NCBI GenBank assembly: GCA_012523055.1
Contig: JAAYJG010000322.1
Coordinates: 1-33,533 of the forward strand
DNA from: Ruminiclostridium sp.
GTDB lineage: Bacteria; Bacillota; Clostridia; DSM-8532
DNA: 33,533 bases
Reading direction: 5' to 3'
Below are positions 1 to 7,462 of this stretch, in pieces. The number at the start of each line of letters is the position of its first letter. The first letter of the stretch is position 1. The position numbers and the translations under genes are program-made. The notes below the pieces were generated by a model. The model was given only the letters and a program-made list of their open reading frames with translations. It did not search any database and was not told the origin of the DNA.

Positions 1-66
1 CCTGACCTTGATAAATTCATTAGTGGAAAGCTATACAGGGTTGGATTTATATGTAAAAGTTTATAG
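1..66 (+). CDS. possible 3' end of a gene truncated by the window edge
   Basis: Frame 1 is open from the first base to a TAG at 64-66 and encodes 21 residues ending in ICKSL. It could be the end of a gene lying to the left, but the piece is too short to recognise and an open run of this size can occur by chance. The next 260 bases (67-326) are AT-rich and hold no coding sequence I can support; a TTGACA at 108-113 has no well-placed -10 partner. Confidence 0.2.
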   Translation, partial: PDLDKFISGKLYRVGFICKSL

Positions 67-326
67 ATGATTTTGATTACTACAAAAAAATTGCCGTCAA
101 TGGCTTGACAGAAACTATTTGAGAAGACCTATTTGCGTTATTGCTTGTGTTGATGTAATGTAATTATATGAGAGTTTAACATCGGATACCAAGAGAAGAT
201 TCCATATTAAAACGCTCATCGCACTTGTGGTGTATCCCAGTTTGTTGATATTAACTACCATATAAGGGTGCGTAACCACACAAGGTGTATTCTCCAATTA
301 AGAAAAAGAAGCAGGAGCTGAGTTCA

Positions 327-1070
327 TTGGAAAACATTCGGAAGGCACTAGAACTGGTGCACACAGCAAAAAGTCTGGTCATATTAACAGGAGCAGGAGC
401 GTCAACCGAGAGCGGTATTCCGGATTTCCGGTCATCCAGTGGTCTTTATAATAAACCCAAGCGATACGATTATCCTGCCGAGGTTTTACTAAGCCACAGT
501 TTTTTTGTTGAACACACAGACATCTTTTATGAGTATTATTTCAGTAACCTTGTATATAAGGATGCAAAACCCAATGATTGTCATATTGCTCTTGCTGAAA
601 TGGAACAGCTTTGCAATGTAAAGGCAGTTATTACTCAGAACATCGACGGGCTGCATCAGCAAGCAGGTTCTTCGAATGTCATTGAACTTCATGGTACCAT
701 AAAACGATATCATTGTATGAAGTGCAACAAACCATATTCGCTTGAGGAGCTTGAACCTTCATCCGTGCCGTTATGTACTCAATGCGGAGGAATCATTAAA
801 CCTGATGTGGTGTTATATGAAGAACCCTTAAATGAAAATGACCTGATGAATGCGATACAACAGACCGCTGCTGCCGATGTCCTGCTTGTAATCGGTACAA
901 GCCTTACAGTTTATCCTGCAGCCGGGCTGTTGAATTATTACAAAGGCAATAAGCTGATTATTATGAATATGAGCCAAACACCGTTTGATAACAGCGCCAA
1001 AGTTATCATTCGTGATAAAGCGGGGAGGAGCATGAAAAAGGTTGTGTCACTGCTTAAGGAGAACCATTAG
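327..1070 (+). CDS. NAD-dependent protein deacylase, Sir2 family
   Basis: A cytoplasmic sirtuin expected to remove acyl groups from protein lysines while consuming NAD. From a TTG start at 327 it is 247 residues, normal for bacterial sirtuins. Visible motifs are the NAD-binding GAGAS at 22-26 followed by GIPDFRS, TQNID at 103-107, the catalytic His122 in ELHG, a zinc ribbon of Cys130, Cys133, Cys150 and Cys153, and GTSLTVYPA from 190. I prefer TTG 327 over the upstream in-frame GTG 285 because an AGGAG at 313-317 lies nine bases before it and GTG 285 has no ribosome binding site. The gene stands alone; a sulfoxide reductase gene follows after 62 bases. The family call is firm, but the favoured acyl group (acetyl or succinyl) cannot be told by eye. 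Confidence 0.93.
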   Translation: MENIRKALELVHTAKSLVILTGAGASTESGIPDFRSSSGLYNKPKRYDYPAEVLLSHSFFVEHTDIFYEYYFSNLVYKDAKPNDCHIALAEMEQLCNVKAVITQNIDGLHQQAGSSNVIELHGTIKRYHCMKCNKPYSLEELEPSSVPLCTQCGGIIKPDVVLYEEPLNENDLMNAIQQTAAADVLLVIGTSLTVYPAAGLLNYYKGNKLIIMNMSQTPFDNSAKVIIRDKAGRSMKKVVSLLKENH

Positions 1071-1132
1071 GTGGTTTTCTTTATAACGAGGCTCCAGGAT
1101 GTTCAACGGTTTAGAACATAAAGGGAGAACTC

Positions 1133-1636
1133 ATGTTTCATTTTAAAAATATAAATATCAACGATAAAAAAGAGTTCTATCATCAAATAAACACATGCCT
1201 TTTAAGTATGATCCAAGATGAACCGGATTGGCTGGCCGGTCTTGCCAATGCATCAGCCTTACTATACCAGTTAATGCCCGAAATAAATTGGGCAGGGTTC
1301 TATTTAGACAAGGGCGAAGAACTGGTGCTCGGACCATTTCAGGGAAAACCTGCCTGTATCCGCATCGCCTTTGGCAGAGGGGTTTGCGGTACAGCTGCAA
1401 AAACCGGGAAGATACAGATAGTTGATGATGTTAACCTGTTTCCAGGGCATATTGCCTGCGACAGTGAATCTCAATCTGAGATTGTCCTGCCTGTGTTTCA
1501 GCACCAAAGGTTAATCGGAGTGCTTGATATAGACAGCCCGGTAAAAGCCAGGTTCGATCAGGAAGATACAAATGGTTTGGTTCAGTTCATCGATATCCTG
1601 AACCAATGTCTAAAATGGCCTGAGAATTTTAAATAG
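1133..1636 (+). CDS. free methionine-R-sulfoxide reductase (GAF domain, fRMsr/MsrC type)
   Basis: A 167-residue single GAF-domain protein that reduces free (not protein-bound) L-methionine-R-sulfoxide, part of oxidative damage repair in the cytoplasm. The diagnostic block INWAGFYL near 51-58, LGPFQGKPACIRI, GRGVCGTAA and FPGHIACDS is present. The three cysteines of the family are Cys75, Cys85 and Cys109; by analogy with E. coli fRMsr, Cys109 is the catalytic residue and the others resolve the disulfide. GGGAG six bases upstream supports ATG 1133. It follows the sirtuin gene on the same strand, so the two could share a transcript. The 286 bases after it (1637-1922) contain only a weak GTG-started open frame that I do not support. 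Confidence 0.92.
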   Translation: MFHFKNININDKKEFYHQINTCLLSMIQDEPDWLAGLANASALLYQLMPEINWAGFYLDKGEELVLGPFQGKPACIRIAFGRGVCGTAAKTGKIQIVDDVNLFPGHIACDSESQSEIVLPVFQHQRLIGVLDIDSPVKARFDQEDTNGLVQFIDILNQCLKWPENFK

Positions 1637-1922
1637 TGTGTATAAACCCTTACGATCGTTCAGATGATGACGTTTCCCATCTATTTGCCAAACACATGAC
1701 ATTAAGCATAGACTCAGGATTCTTGCTCATCCATGAAATTATCTTGACCATATCCAGATTCAGGAATACTATTAAAGTACTTAACGACATGCGTCTAGAT
1801 CACCCCAGCATATGTACTTGTCGCAAAATAATGATGGAAAAGAAGAAGTTCTACGAGATATGATGCCTTAGAACCCCCATCCTGGCGATATATTTACAAG
1901 GTTCTCTTTAGGAGAAATTATT

Positions 1923-2540
1923 ATGAATATTTATCTTGTGAGGCATGGTCAAAAAATGGAAGATGATAAAAACCACGAGTCACTTGAACTTACAGACAGA
2001 GGTTTTATTCAGGCTGATATAGTAGGGAAAAGGCTAAAAAATTATAACATTGATAAAATATATTCAAGTAATATGAAAAGAGCTATTCAAACTGCAGAAA
2101 CAATAAATAATCACTTAAATGTAGAAATTACCATCAGTAATGATATTAGAGAGATCCATATGGGAGTTTGCGATACAAAAGGTTGGGCATATTTACAAGA
2201 AAAATATCCGGATTTTATCAAAGAGTTCAATAAGCATGAAACCGATTTAAGATATCCGCCTGATGGAGAATGTGGAGAAGACGTATGGAACAGAGCAATG
2301 AATTTAATAAATGAAATTATTAATTCTGATTTAGAAAATGTAGTTGTTGTTACTCATGGTGGTGTTATTCGATCAATATTATGTGGGGTTTTACAACTTC
2401 ATCAAGCAAGGCGTTTCTGTTTAGGTGCACCGCCTGAGAATTGTAGTATAAGCATCATTAAATATAACAAAAACACGAACAAGTTTTGCTTACATAGTTT
2501 CAACGATTATGCCCATTTAGATGGCTGCCCTCCACAATAG
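1923..2540 (+). CDS. histidine phosphatase family protein (phosphoglycerate mutase-like)
   Basis: A 205-residue member of the branch-1 histidine phosphatase superfamily. The RHG motif at residues 7-9 carries the phospho-accepting His8; the second catalytic His lies in VVVTHGGVIRSIL near 140-152, and SSNMKRAIQTAE supplies the conserved Arg after the RHG strand. AGGAGAAATTATT precedes the ATG. Relatives include alpha-ribazole phosphatase (CobC), broad phosphatases and cofactor-dependent mutases. No cobalamin genes are nearby, so a general phosphatase is the safest call and the substrate is unknown. Its codons are more AT-rich than those of the genes before it. Confidence 0.88.
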   Translation: MNIYLVRHGQKMEDDKNHESLELTDRGFIQADIVGKRLKNYNIDKIYSSNMKRAIQTAETINNHLNVEITISNDIREIHMGVCDTKGWAYLQEKYPDFIKEFNKHETDLRYPPDGECGEDVWNRAMNLINEIINSDLENVVVVTHGGVIRSILCGVLQLHQARRFCLGAPPENCSISIIKYNKNTNKFCLHSFNDYAHLDGCPPQ

Positions 2541-2728
2541 TGCGGGGATGTAACATTTATGGCGCAGATAATATATGTTATGCTTTGTAGTTATTTGCTG
2601 ATATCTTTCATTTTGAGGAAAGGGGGCGGTTTCAATAAAGTGGCAAGAGTTAACTATTTGCCATTATGACTAATTGTATCATCACGCCGTTTTGTAAAAA
2701 GCATTTGGGATTTTAACCCTTCTACTTT

Positions 2729-2896
2729 ATAACAACGTAAGCGATTGCTTGCAATCGCAACACACTGTTATATCGAGGCGGGAGATATGCTCGTCGCCTG
2801 ATTAAGGTAATCGGTACCCGCCACCACACGTTTTTCAGCCCTTGGCTGAAAATACGTTAAGAGGTGGGGCGGGGACCCATCTAGGCCTCGTTATAT
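2729..2896. repeat. modular hairpin repeat element, copy 1
   Basis: About 168 bases that recur at 11203-11441. It opens with an ATAACA...TGTTAT-bounded hairpin (arms GCGATTGC and GCAATCGC, 2741-2758). A core follows, bounded by TATATCGAGGC (2769-2779) and its near-perfect inverted partner GCCTCGTTATA (2885-2895). Inside the core are a GGCG/CGCC hairpin, a CCCGCCACC arm pairing with the GGTGGGGCGGG region, and an apical hairpin with arms TTTTCAGCC and GGCTGAAAA flanked by ACGT on both sides. Ends and structure suggest a MITE-like or structured-RNA element; no coding capacity is seen. In the rest of the 2541-2929 gap I see nothing definable. Confidence 0.8.
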
Positions 2897-2929
2897 TTTG
2901 CTCATTTGGTGGAAACAGGAGAATTGAAA

Positions 2930-3748
2930 ATGATAAGAGCTATGTTTTTTGATCTGGATGGTACGCTGCTAAACAGCGATCGGATTATAACCCAACAAAC
3001 AATATTGACTCTTGAAAGATGTAAAGAAAGCGGAATAGGACTCTTTATCGCCACTGCACGGCCACCGCTTTTAGAGCGAATGCTTTCCTGGGATGAAAAC
3101 ACTATGTCTCTTTTTGACGGAGGCGTATACTATAACGGAGGCTGTATAATAATAAACGAGCAAAAAGATTACTTGTTTATGTCTGATGAAATAGTCCAGA
3201 AAACCATAGAATATGTATTCAAAGATGATAACCTAAATATTACATTACAATTGGAAGGCGAAAAACATGCATTACGGTTTCCCCTTGAAGATAAATATTT
3301 CAAAAGCTGGGGTGTTAGTGCTGAATCTGTTCTTTCATTCAATCAAATTGGAAATCTCAAAACAGTAAAAATACTTATTTTTTATGATAACCTGATAGAT
3401 TCAGTGAAACCACTGAATGATGAGCTAATTGCTTGTTTAAAAGCACTATGCTATGATACAGCACAGTTTTATTTAACCGACAAGGGAAAATGTGTTCAAA
3501 TAATGGGAGAGACTGTTAATAAATTGCAGGGCATAGAGAAAATCCGAAAATGTTTAGGTCTCCAAAAAGATGAAATAGCAGTCTTCGGAGATGACGTCAA
3601 TGACATCGAAATGCTGTCAGAATACAAGTATAGCGTAGCCATGGGAAATGCTGAATGTCATGTGAAAGATGCAGCAGGATTTGTAACTAGTGATAACGAC
3701 AGTGATGGTATTCATCATGCTATATGCAGCATTCTCCGGCTTATATAG
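2930..3748 (+). CDS. Cof-type HAD-IIB family hydrolase
   Basis: A 272-residue cytoplasmic HAD phosphatase with a type IIB cap, expected to dephosphorylate sugar phosphates or similar small metabolites. Motif I is DLDGT at residues 8-12 (nucleophile Asp8, acid Asp10). Motif II is the IATARP region near 38-43. The late motifs are the Lys of KLQGIEKI and GDDVNDIEML, followed by VAMGNA, as in Cof/YbiV proteins. An in-frame TTG lies upstream at 2906, but CAGGAGA eight bases before ATG 2930 decides the start. It lies immediately downstream of repeat copy 1. The substrate cannot be inferred from the neighbours. Confidence 0.92.
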   Translation: MIRAMFFDLDGTLLNSDRIITQQTILTLERCKESGIGLFIATARPPLLERMLSWDENTMSLFDGGVYYNGGCIIINEQKDYLFMSDEIVQKTIEYVFKDDNLNITLQLEGEKHALRFPLEDKYFKSWGVSAESVLSFNQIGNLKTVKILIFYDNLIDSVKPLNDELIACLKALCYDTAQFYLTDKGKCVQIMGETVNKLQGIEKIRKCLGLQKDEIAVFGDDVNDIEMLSEYKYSVAMGNAECHVKDAAGFVTSDNDSDGIHHAICSILRLI

Positions 3749-3925
3749 CTGCTCATTCAAAAAAGCAGAGAAAATGTTGTTTATTGGTTTGACATTTGAA
3801 CCTCTCCCACTGAATACACAATTTGAAGGTGAGGATTCTTGCTTCCTCGAGTTCTTAATTTGTTGTGTACCAGTGGACGGAAAAATAATGAAGTAAAACG
3901 GTTACGTGTTTTATAGTGAGGATTT

Positions 3926-4417
3926 ATGCAAAATATTGTTTTAATAGGTATGCCAGGGGTAGGTAAAAGCACAATAGGAGTAATTCTGGCAAAAACACTT
4001 GGAATGAGTTTTATTGATACTGACCTCATTATTCAGGAAAATGAGGGTAAGCTGCTGCAAGAAATTATTAAGAAGGACGGACTTGACAGGTTTCTTGGTA
4101 TTGAAGAAAAGGTAATGATGTCAATAAGAAGCTTCAATACAGTAATTGCTACAGGAGGAAGCGCGATTTACAGTAATAAAGGGATGCAATCTTTAAAGAG
4201 TAATGGTATCGCTTGTTACCTAAAGCTACCGATAAAAGAAATACAGCAGAGGATTAATAATATTACAACACGTGGAATTGTTATGAAAGAGAATCAGAGC
4301 TTTTATGAACTATATATGGAAAGAAAGCCTTTATATGAGCGGTATGCAGATATCATAATTGACTGTACCGATAAAAGTATGGAATGTATCGTTAGTGAGA
4401 TAAAAAGCAAATTATGA
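3926..4417 (+). CDS. shikimate-kinase-like P-loop kinase
   Basis: A 163-residue single-domain NMP-kinase-fold protein. The Walker A loop GMPGVGKST lies at 8-16, DTD at 31-33, ATGGSAIYS at 75-83, a lid TTRG at 114-117, and the ERKPLYERY segment carries Arg133 where shikimate kinase has its substrate Arg. The usual shikimate-binding F-R-x-x-E motif reads F56-L57-G58-I59-E60, so one of the Arg residues that grip shikimate is Leu here. No other aromatic pathway gene is near. It may be a divergent AroK paralogue, or a kinase of the same fold acting on another substrate, so I give no symbol. GAGG precedes the ATG. The 177 bases before it hold no gene I can support. Confidence 0.8.
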   Translation: MQNIVLIGMPGVGKSTIGVILAKTLGMSFIDTDLIIQENEGKLLQEIIKKDGLDRFLGIEEKVMMSIRSFNTVIATGGSAIYSNKGMQSLKSNGIACYLKLPIKEIQQRINNITTRGIVMKENQSFYELYMERKPLYERYADIIIDCTDKSMECIVSEIKSKL

Positions 4418-4488
4418 TAGATAGAGAATGAAATGCATGATTATAGGTAAAACATTCGATAATTAATAATAGGTGTGTGAGGTTTTTT

Positions 4489-5058
4489 ATGGAAATCAAG
4501 ACGAACAGGCTGATCTTAAGAGAGTTTGAAGTTAACGATTTTTTAGCTGTACATGAATATGCGTCAAATCTTGATAATGTTAAGTATATGGTTTTTGGCC
4601 CAAATGATGAAAAAGCAACAGAATCGTTTATTAATGAATGCATCAAACGGCAAGACGAATCACCACGTTTACATTATGATTTTGCTATTACGCTTAAATC
4701 TACTGGCCAACTAATAGGTGCATGCGGTATTTATTTGGAAGATGACTCAGCTCAGGCGTCTTTGGGATGGATCCTAAACAAAAAATATTGGAAACAAGGC
4801 TACATGCCAGAAGCTGCTAACACTCTACTGTCTTTTGGATTTGAAAAGCTAAAGCTACATCGAATATATGCATCGTGTAATGCAGAAAATTATGGCTCCT
4901 ACAGAGTTATGGAAAAATGCGGTATGCGCAGGGAAGCGCACTTTATAAAGAATAGACGTGGTAGAAAAGGTATTGATGCTGAGTGGTTGAGTGAATACAT
5001 TTATGCGATTTTAGACAGTGAATGGAAAACGAATTCCCAAGTTTCAACTACAATGTAA
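4489..5058 (+). CDS. GNAT family N-acetyltransferase (RimJ/RimL type)
   Basis: A 189-residue acetyl-CoA-dependent acetyltransferase of the RimJ/RimL-like subgroup (Acetyltransf_3). The opening MEIKTNRLILREF is typical. The middle strand and loop include GACGIYLEDDSAQASLGWIL, the acetyl-CoA pyrophosphate loop is in the KKYWKQGYMPEA region near 101-112, and LHRIYASCNAENYGSYRVMEKCGMRREA is the C-terminal signature. A GTG twelve bases upstream (4477) is in frame but is itself part of the GTGAGGT ribosome binding site, so ATG 4489 is chosen. Substrates in this group vary (ribosomal proteins, antibiotics, amino acids) and nothing local narrows it. Confidence 0.9.
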   Translation: MEIKTNRLILREFEVNDFLAVHEYASNLDNVKYMVFGPNDEKATESFINECIKRQDESPRLHYDFAITLKSTGQLIGACGIYLEDDSAQASLGWILNKKYWKQGYMPEAANTLLSFGFEKLKLHRIYASCNAENYGSYRVMEKCGMRREAHFIKNRRGRKGIDAEWLSEYIYAILDSEWKTNSQVSTTM

Positions 5059-5093
5059 ACAGAAATTTGTATAGCTACCAAGGAGATGAGCCA

Positions 5094-5177
5094 TTGACCC
5101 GGTTCAGCGGCGTCGGGTATGAAAAAGCGCTATATATAGATAAGCTGATGAGTTCAATAGATTGTATGAAACCATAA
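5094..5177 (+). CDS. possible small ORF (27 codons) with a strong ribosome binding site
   Basis: AAGGAGATG at 5080-5088 lies about five bases before TTG 5094, opening a 27-codon frame that ends with TAA at 5175-5177 and contains the segment GYEKALYIDKLMSS. I recognise no family. It could be a short leader peptide, or a leftover 5' end of a lost gene whose ribosome binding site survives. It precedes the ceramidase-like gene by 51 bases on the same strand. Confidence 0.25.
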   Translation: MTRFSGVGYEKALYIDKLMSSIDCMKP

Positions 5178-5228
5178 TATTTTGTCTTATTGAGCTTAGC
5201 TTCGTTTAGAAAACAAGGAGGAAACGTT

Positions 5229-6455
5229 ATGCTAAAGGATGTTACTTGCGCAGCGTTTTCACAGATTGATATTACACCTGAATTTCAGACATCGTTGGTG
5301 GGGTTTTACAGGCCAGATAGCCGTTCCCAAGGTGTGCAACATCGTCTTTATGCGCAGACCATATTATTTCAAACTAAAAATGAGAGCTTTTGTTTGATTA
5401 CAATAGACAACCTGGGGTTAACGATTCCACTGGCACGTATCGTTCGTACAAAAGTATCAAAAATTTTAAACACCGACATATCTCATGTTATGCTTAACTT
5501 TTCACATACGCATTCAGCCCCGGAACCAACACCATATGCGTTAAATGGAGAAAAATATTTTGATTTTCTGTGTGTGCAGATAGTACAATGCGTTATAACA
5601 GCAAAGGAAAAAATTTCTCCTTGTAAGGTTAGTTGGGCATTGACTGAAGCTGATATTGGAGAAAACCGCAGAGACGGTTGTATAGTAACAGACAATCGAC
5701 TTGGAGCGTTAATGGTGTCTGAGGCAAATAGCAGTAAGCCTATTGTTATGATAATGCGGATTGCCGCCCATGCCAATGTGCTTAAGGAATCTACAATTTC
5801 CAGCGATTTCATTGGCGTAGCGCGTGAAAAGCTTCAACGTTTCCTGGGGTATCCTGTTATGGTTTTGCAGGGAGCAGCAGGAAACCTTAAACCATTGGGT
5901 GTTCCAAAGATTGGCGGAGGCAGTCTCGATGACATATGCAGGATTTCTGACATACTTGTTTCTGCTGCACAAAAGCTGCAATTTACACTACAGGATATTT
6001 ATGATATTCGAATGTTTTCAAGGGAAATGACATTTATTGCAGATGTTCCGACCAAAGAGGAAGCAGACAGTATAACCGCATATGCTCCTTGGGCAGACGC
6101 CACAGAATGGCTTTATTCCTGCGAGGAACTGCGCAATAGAGGGCAAAAGACACAGGAACTAACTGCAGAGATCAACTTTTTTGTGTTGAATCAAGGCTGT
6201 ATCTGCGGTGTTGCAGAGGAGATCTTCTGTGAACTTGCGCTTGATGCTAAAGAACGTACCGGCAACCCGTTATTTTTCCTGAATGGGTATACAAACGGCT
6301 GTACGGGCTATCTTCCAAGTCGTACAGAGTGGCATAAGGGTGGATATGAAGTATTATTCAGTAATTTCATCTATCATAAGTATCATGGGCATGTCATGCC
6401 ATACCGAGCAGAGACGGCAGACCAAATTGTGGATTTAGTTGTCAATGGATGGTAA
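5229..6455 (+). CDS. neutral/alkaline ceramidase-like metal hydrolase
   Basis: A 408-residue protein resembling the N-terminal catalytic domain of neutral/alkaline non-lysosomal ceramidases (amidases with a zinc site). It shows FSQIDITPEFQTSLVGFYRP at 10-29 (cf. the ceramidase I-D-I-T-P opening), NFSHTHSAPEPTP at 90-102 with the putative zinc ligands His93 and His95, and AAHANVL at 179-185 with His181 as a further likely ligand. No signal peptide is visible, unlike secreted ceramidases, and the length is well below the roughly 650 residues of full enzymes, so a cytoplasmic relative acting on another amide or ester is likely. An in-frame TTG exists at 5190, but AAGGAGG at 5215-5221 fixes ATG 5229. 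Confidence 0.8.
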   Translation: MLKDVTCAAFSQIDITPEFQTSLVGFYRPDSRSQGVQHRLYAQTILFQTKNESFCLITIDNLGLTIPLARIVRTKVSKILNTDISHVMLNFSHTHSAPEPTPYALNGEKYFDFLCVQIVQCVITAKEKISPCKVSWALTEADIGENRRDGCIVTDNRLGALMVSEANSSKPIVMIMRIAAHANVLKESTISSDFIGVAREKLQRFLGYPVMVLQGAAGNLKPLGVPKIGGGSLDDICRISDILVSAAQKLQFTLQDIYDIRMFSREMTFIADVPTKEEADSITAYAPWADATEWLYSCEELRNRGQKTQELTAEINFFVLNQGCICGVAEEIFCELALDAKERTGNPLFFLNGYTNGCTGYLPSRTEWHKGGYEVLFSNFIYHKYHGHVMPYRAETADQIVDLVVNGW

Positions 6456-6462
6456 TGTAATA

Positions 6463-6552
6463 GAGTCTGAAATTTACATTGATTCTCGTGAAAGGAATAT
6501 TGATGGAATACAAGTATAATACTCTGTTACCTGCGAAACAAATTTCAGACTC
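6463..6552. repeat. 13-bp perfect inverted repeat enclosing 64 bases
   Basis: GAGTCTGAAATTT at 6463-6475 is matched exactly by AAATTTCAGACTC at 6540-6552. The interior contains a TATAAT. It begins seven bases after the ceramidase-like stop. It could be a long-range transcript-end stem or a tiny transposon-like remnant; there is no U-tract after the second arm, so a classical terminator is unlikely. Confidence 0.7.
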
Positions 6553-6614
6553 AAGATAATCTATAGGGCGAAATAATTCTTTTTAACTGAGGTATTAATA
6601 AAAGGATGTTAATT

Positions 6615-7385
6615 ATGAATTGGTCAAAACATCATGAGGTAAATCATATAATAGAAAAATTACTGAATGGCCATCGGCAAGTCTTTGGAGATAAGATGGA
6701 AGGCTTTTACTTGTATGGATCGTTAATCTGGGGTGACTTTGACATTGACTCCAGCGATATAGATACATTATGTGCATTAACCACCGAGGTGAAACCTGAG
6801 GAGATTGAGCATCTTCGCATGATGCACGAAGAAATAGCGAATGAAAGCCCACTGTGGAGAGATCGTATTGAAGTACATTATGCATCACTCGAAGGTCTGA
6901 AGAATTTCCGCAAGTTCTCATCCAAGATGGGGAATATTTCTCCCGGAGAACCCCTCCATATCATTGATGCAGGGATTGATTGGCTCGATGAATGGTATTG
7001 TGTACAAGAATATGCCGTCACGCTTTTTGGCATTGATAAGTCGGAAGTAATACCACACATAGAGAAGTCCGAGTTTATTCAAACAATTTGTGGCTATGCG
7101 CAAAGTTTTCGGGAACGCATTCAGGCAAGCAAGCATTGTCGCTATAGCCAGGCTTATGCGATCCTAACTGTGTGCCGTGCTCTTTATACGTTAAGAAACG
7201 AAGAGCAAGCCTCAAAGCTTACGGCGGCTCGTTGGGCTATAAATTTTCTGCCAGAATATCGAAATATTATCAGTGATGCGCTTATATGGCGTCACGAACG
7301 CAACGCATCTGTTCAGAATCCGTTCGAAACATACGTTTTGGCCGAGAAGTTCGTAAATGATATTGTTGGCCGGTTCTTCGACTGA
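6615..7385 (+). CDS. aminoglycoside adenylyltransferase-like protein (AadA/ANT(9)-like)
   Basis: A 256-residue protein with an N-terminal nucleotidyltransferase domain and a helical C-terminal domain like those of AadA/ANT(3'')/ANT(9) enzymes. Residues 34-50 read YGSLIWGDFDIDSSDID, giving the Gly35-Ser36 motif and metal-binding Asp48 and Asp50. The C-terminal half has the SQAYAILTVCRALYTLRNEEQASKLTAARW block, where AadA proteins have their TVCR...LYTL...SK signature. Such enzymes move AMP from ATP to an aminoglycoside hydroxyl. AAAGG ten bases upstream favours ATG 6615 over ATG 6606. It is followed 77 bases later by an ANT(6)-like gene. Actual resistance activity is unproven; many chromosomal relatives are of unknown function. 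Confidence 0.83.
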   Translation: MNWSKHHEVNHIIEKLLNGHRQVFGDKMEGFYLYGSLIWGDFDIDSSDIDTLCALTTEVKPEEIEHLRMMHEEIANESPLWRDRIEVHYASLEGLKNFRKFSSKMGNISPGEPLHIIDAGIDWLDEWYCVQEYAVTLFGIDKSEVIPHIEKSEFIQTICGYAQSFRERIQASKHCRYSQAYAILTVCRALYTLRNEEQASKLTAARWAINFLPEYRNIISDALIWRHERNASVQNPFETYVLAEKFVNDIVGRFFD

Positions 7386-7462
7386 TACAGGAAAAGTGGA
7401 ATTCGACGAGGACTGCTAAGCCTTATATCAGTGCAATGCAAATGACACAGGAGAAAAAAACA

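Noticed and set aside
1636-1863. 75-codon GTG-started frame after the sulfoxide reductase gene
   Set aside because: No ribosome binding site (its start is at the previous stop codon), no recognisable motif and an unnatural composition; treated as chance.
3690-3896. 68-codon frame crossing the end of the HAD gene
   Set aside because: It starts inside the HAD coding region in another frame and has no ribosome binding site or known motif.
3781-4029. Minus-strand 82-codon frame overlapping the start of the shikimate-kinase-like gene
   Set aside because: It covers the P-loop coding region of a clear plus-strand gene, and I could not support a real product.
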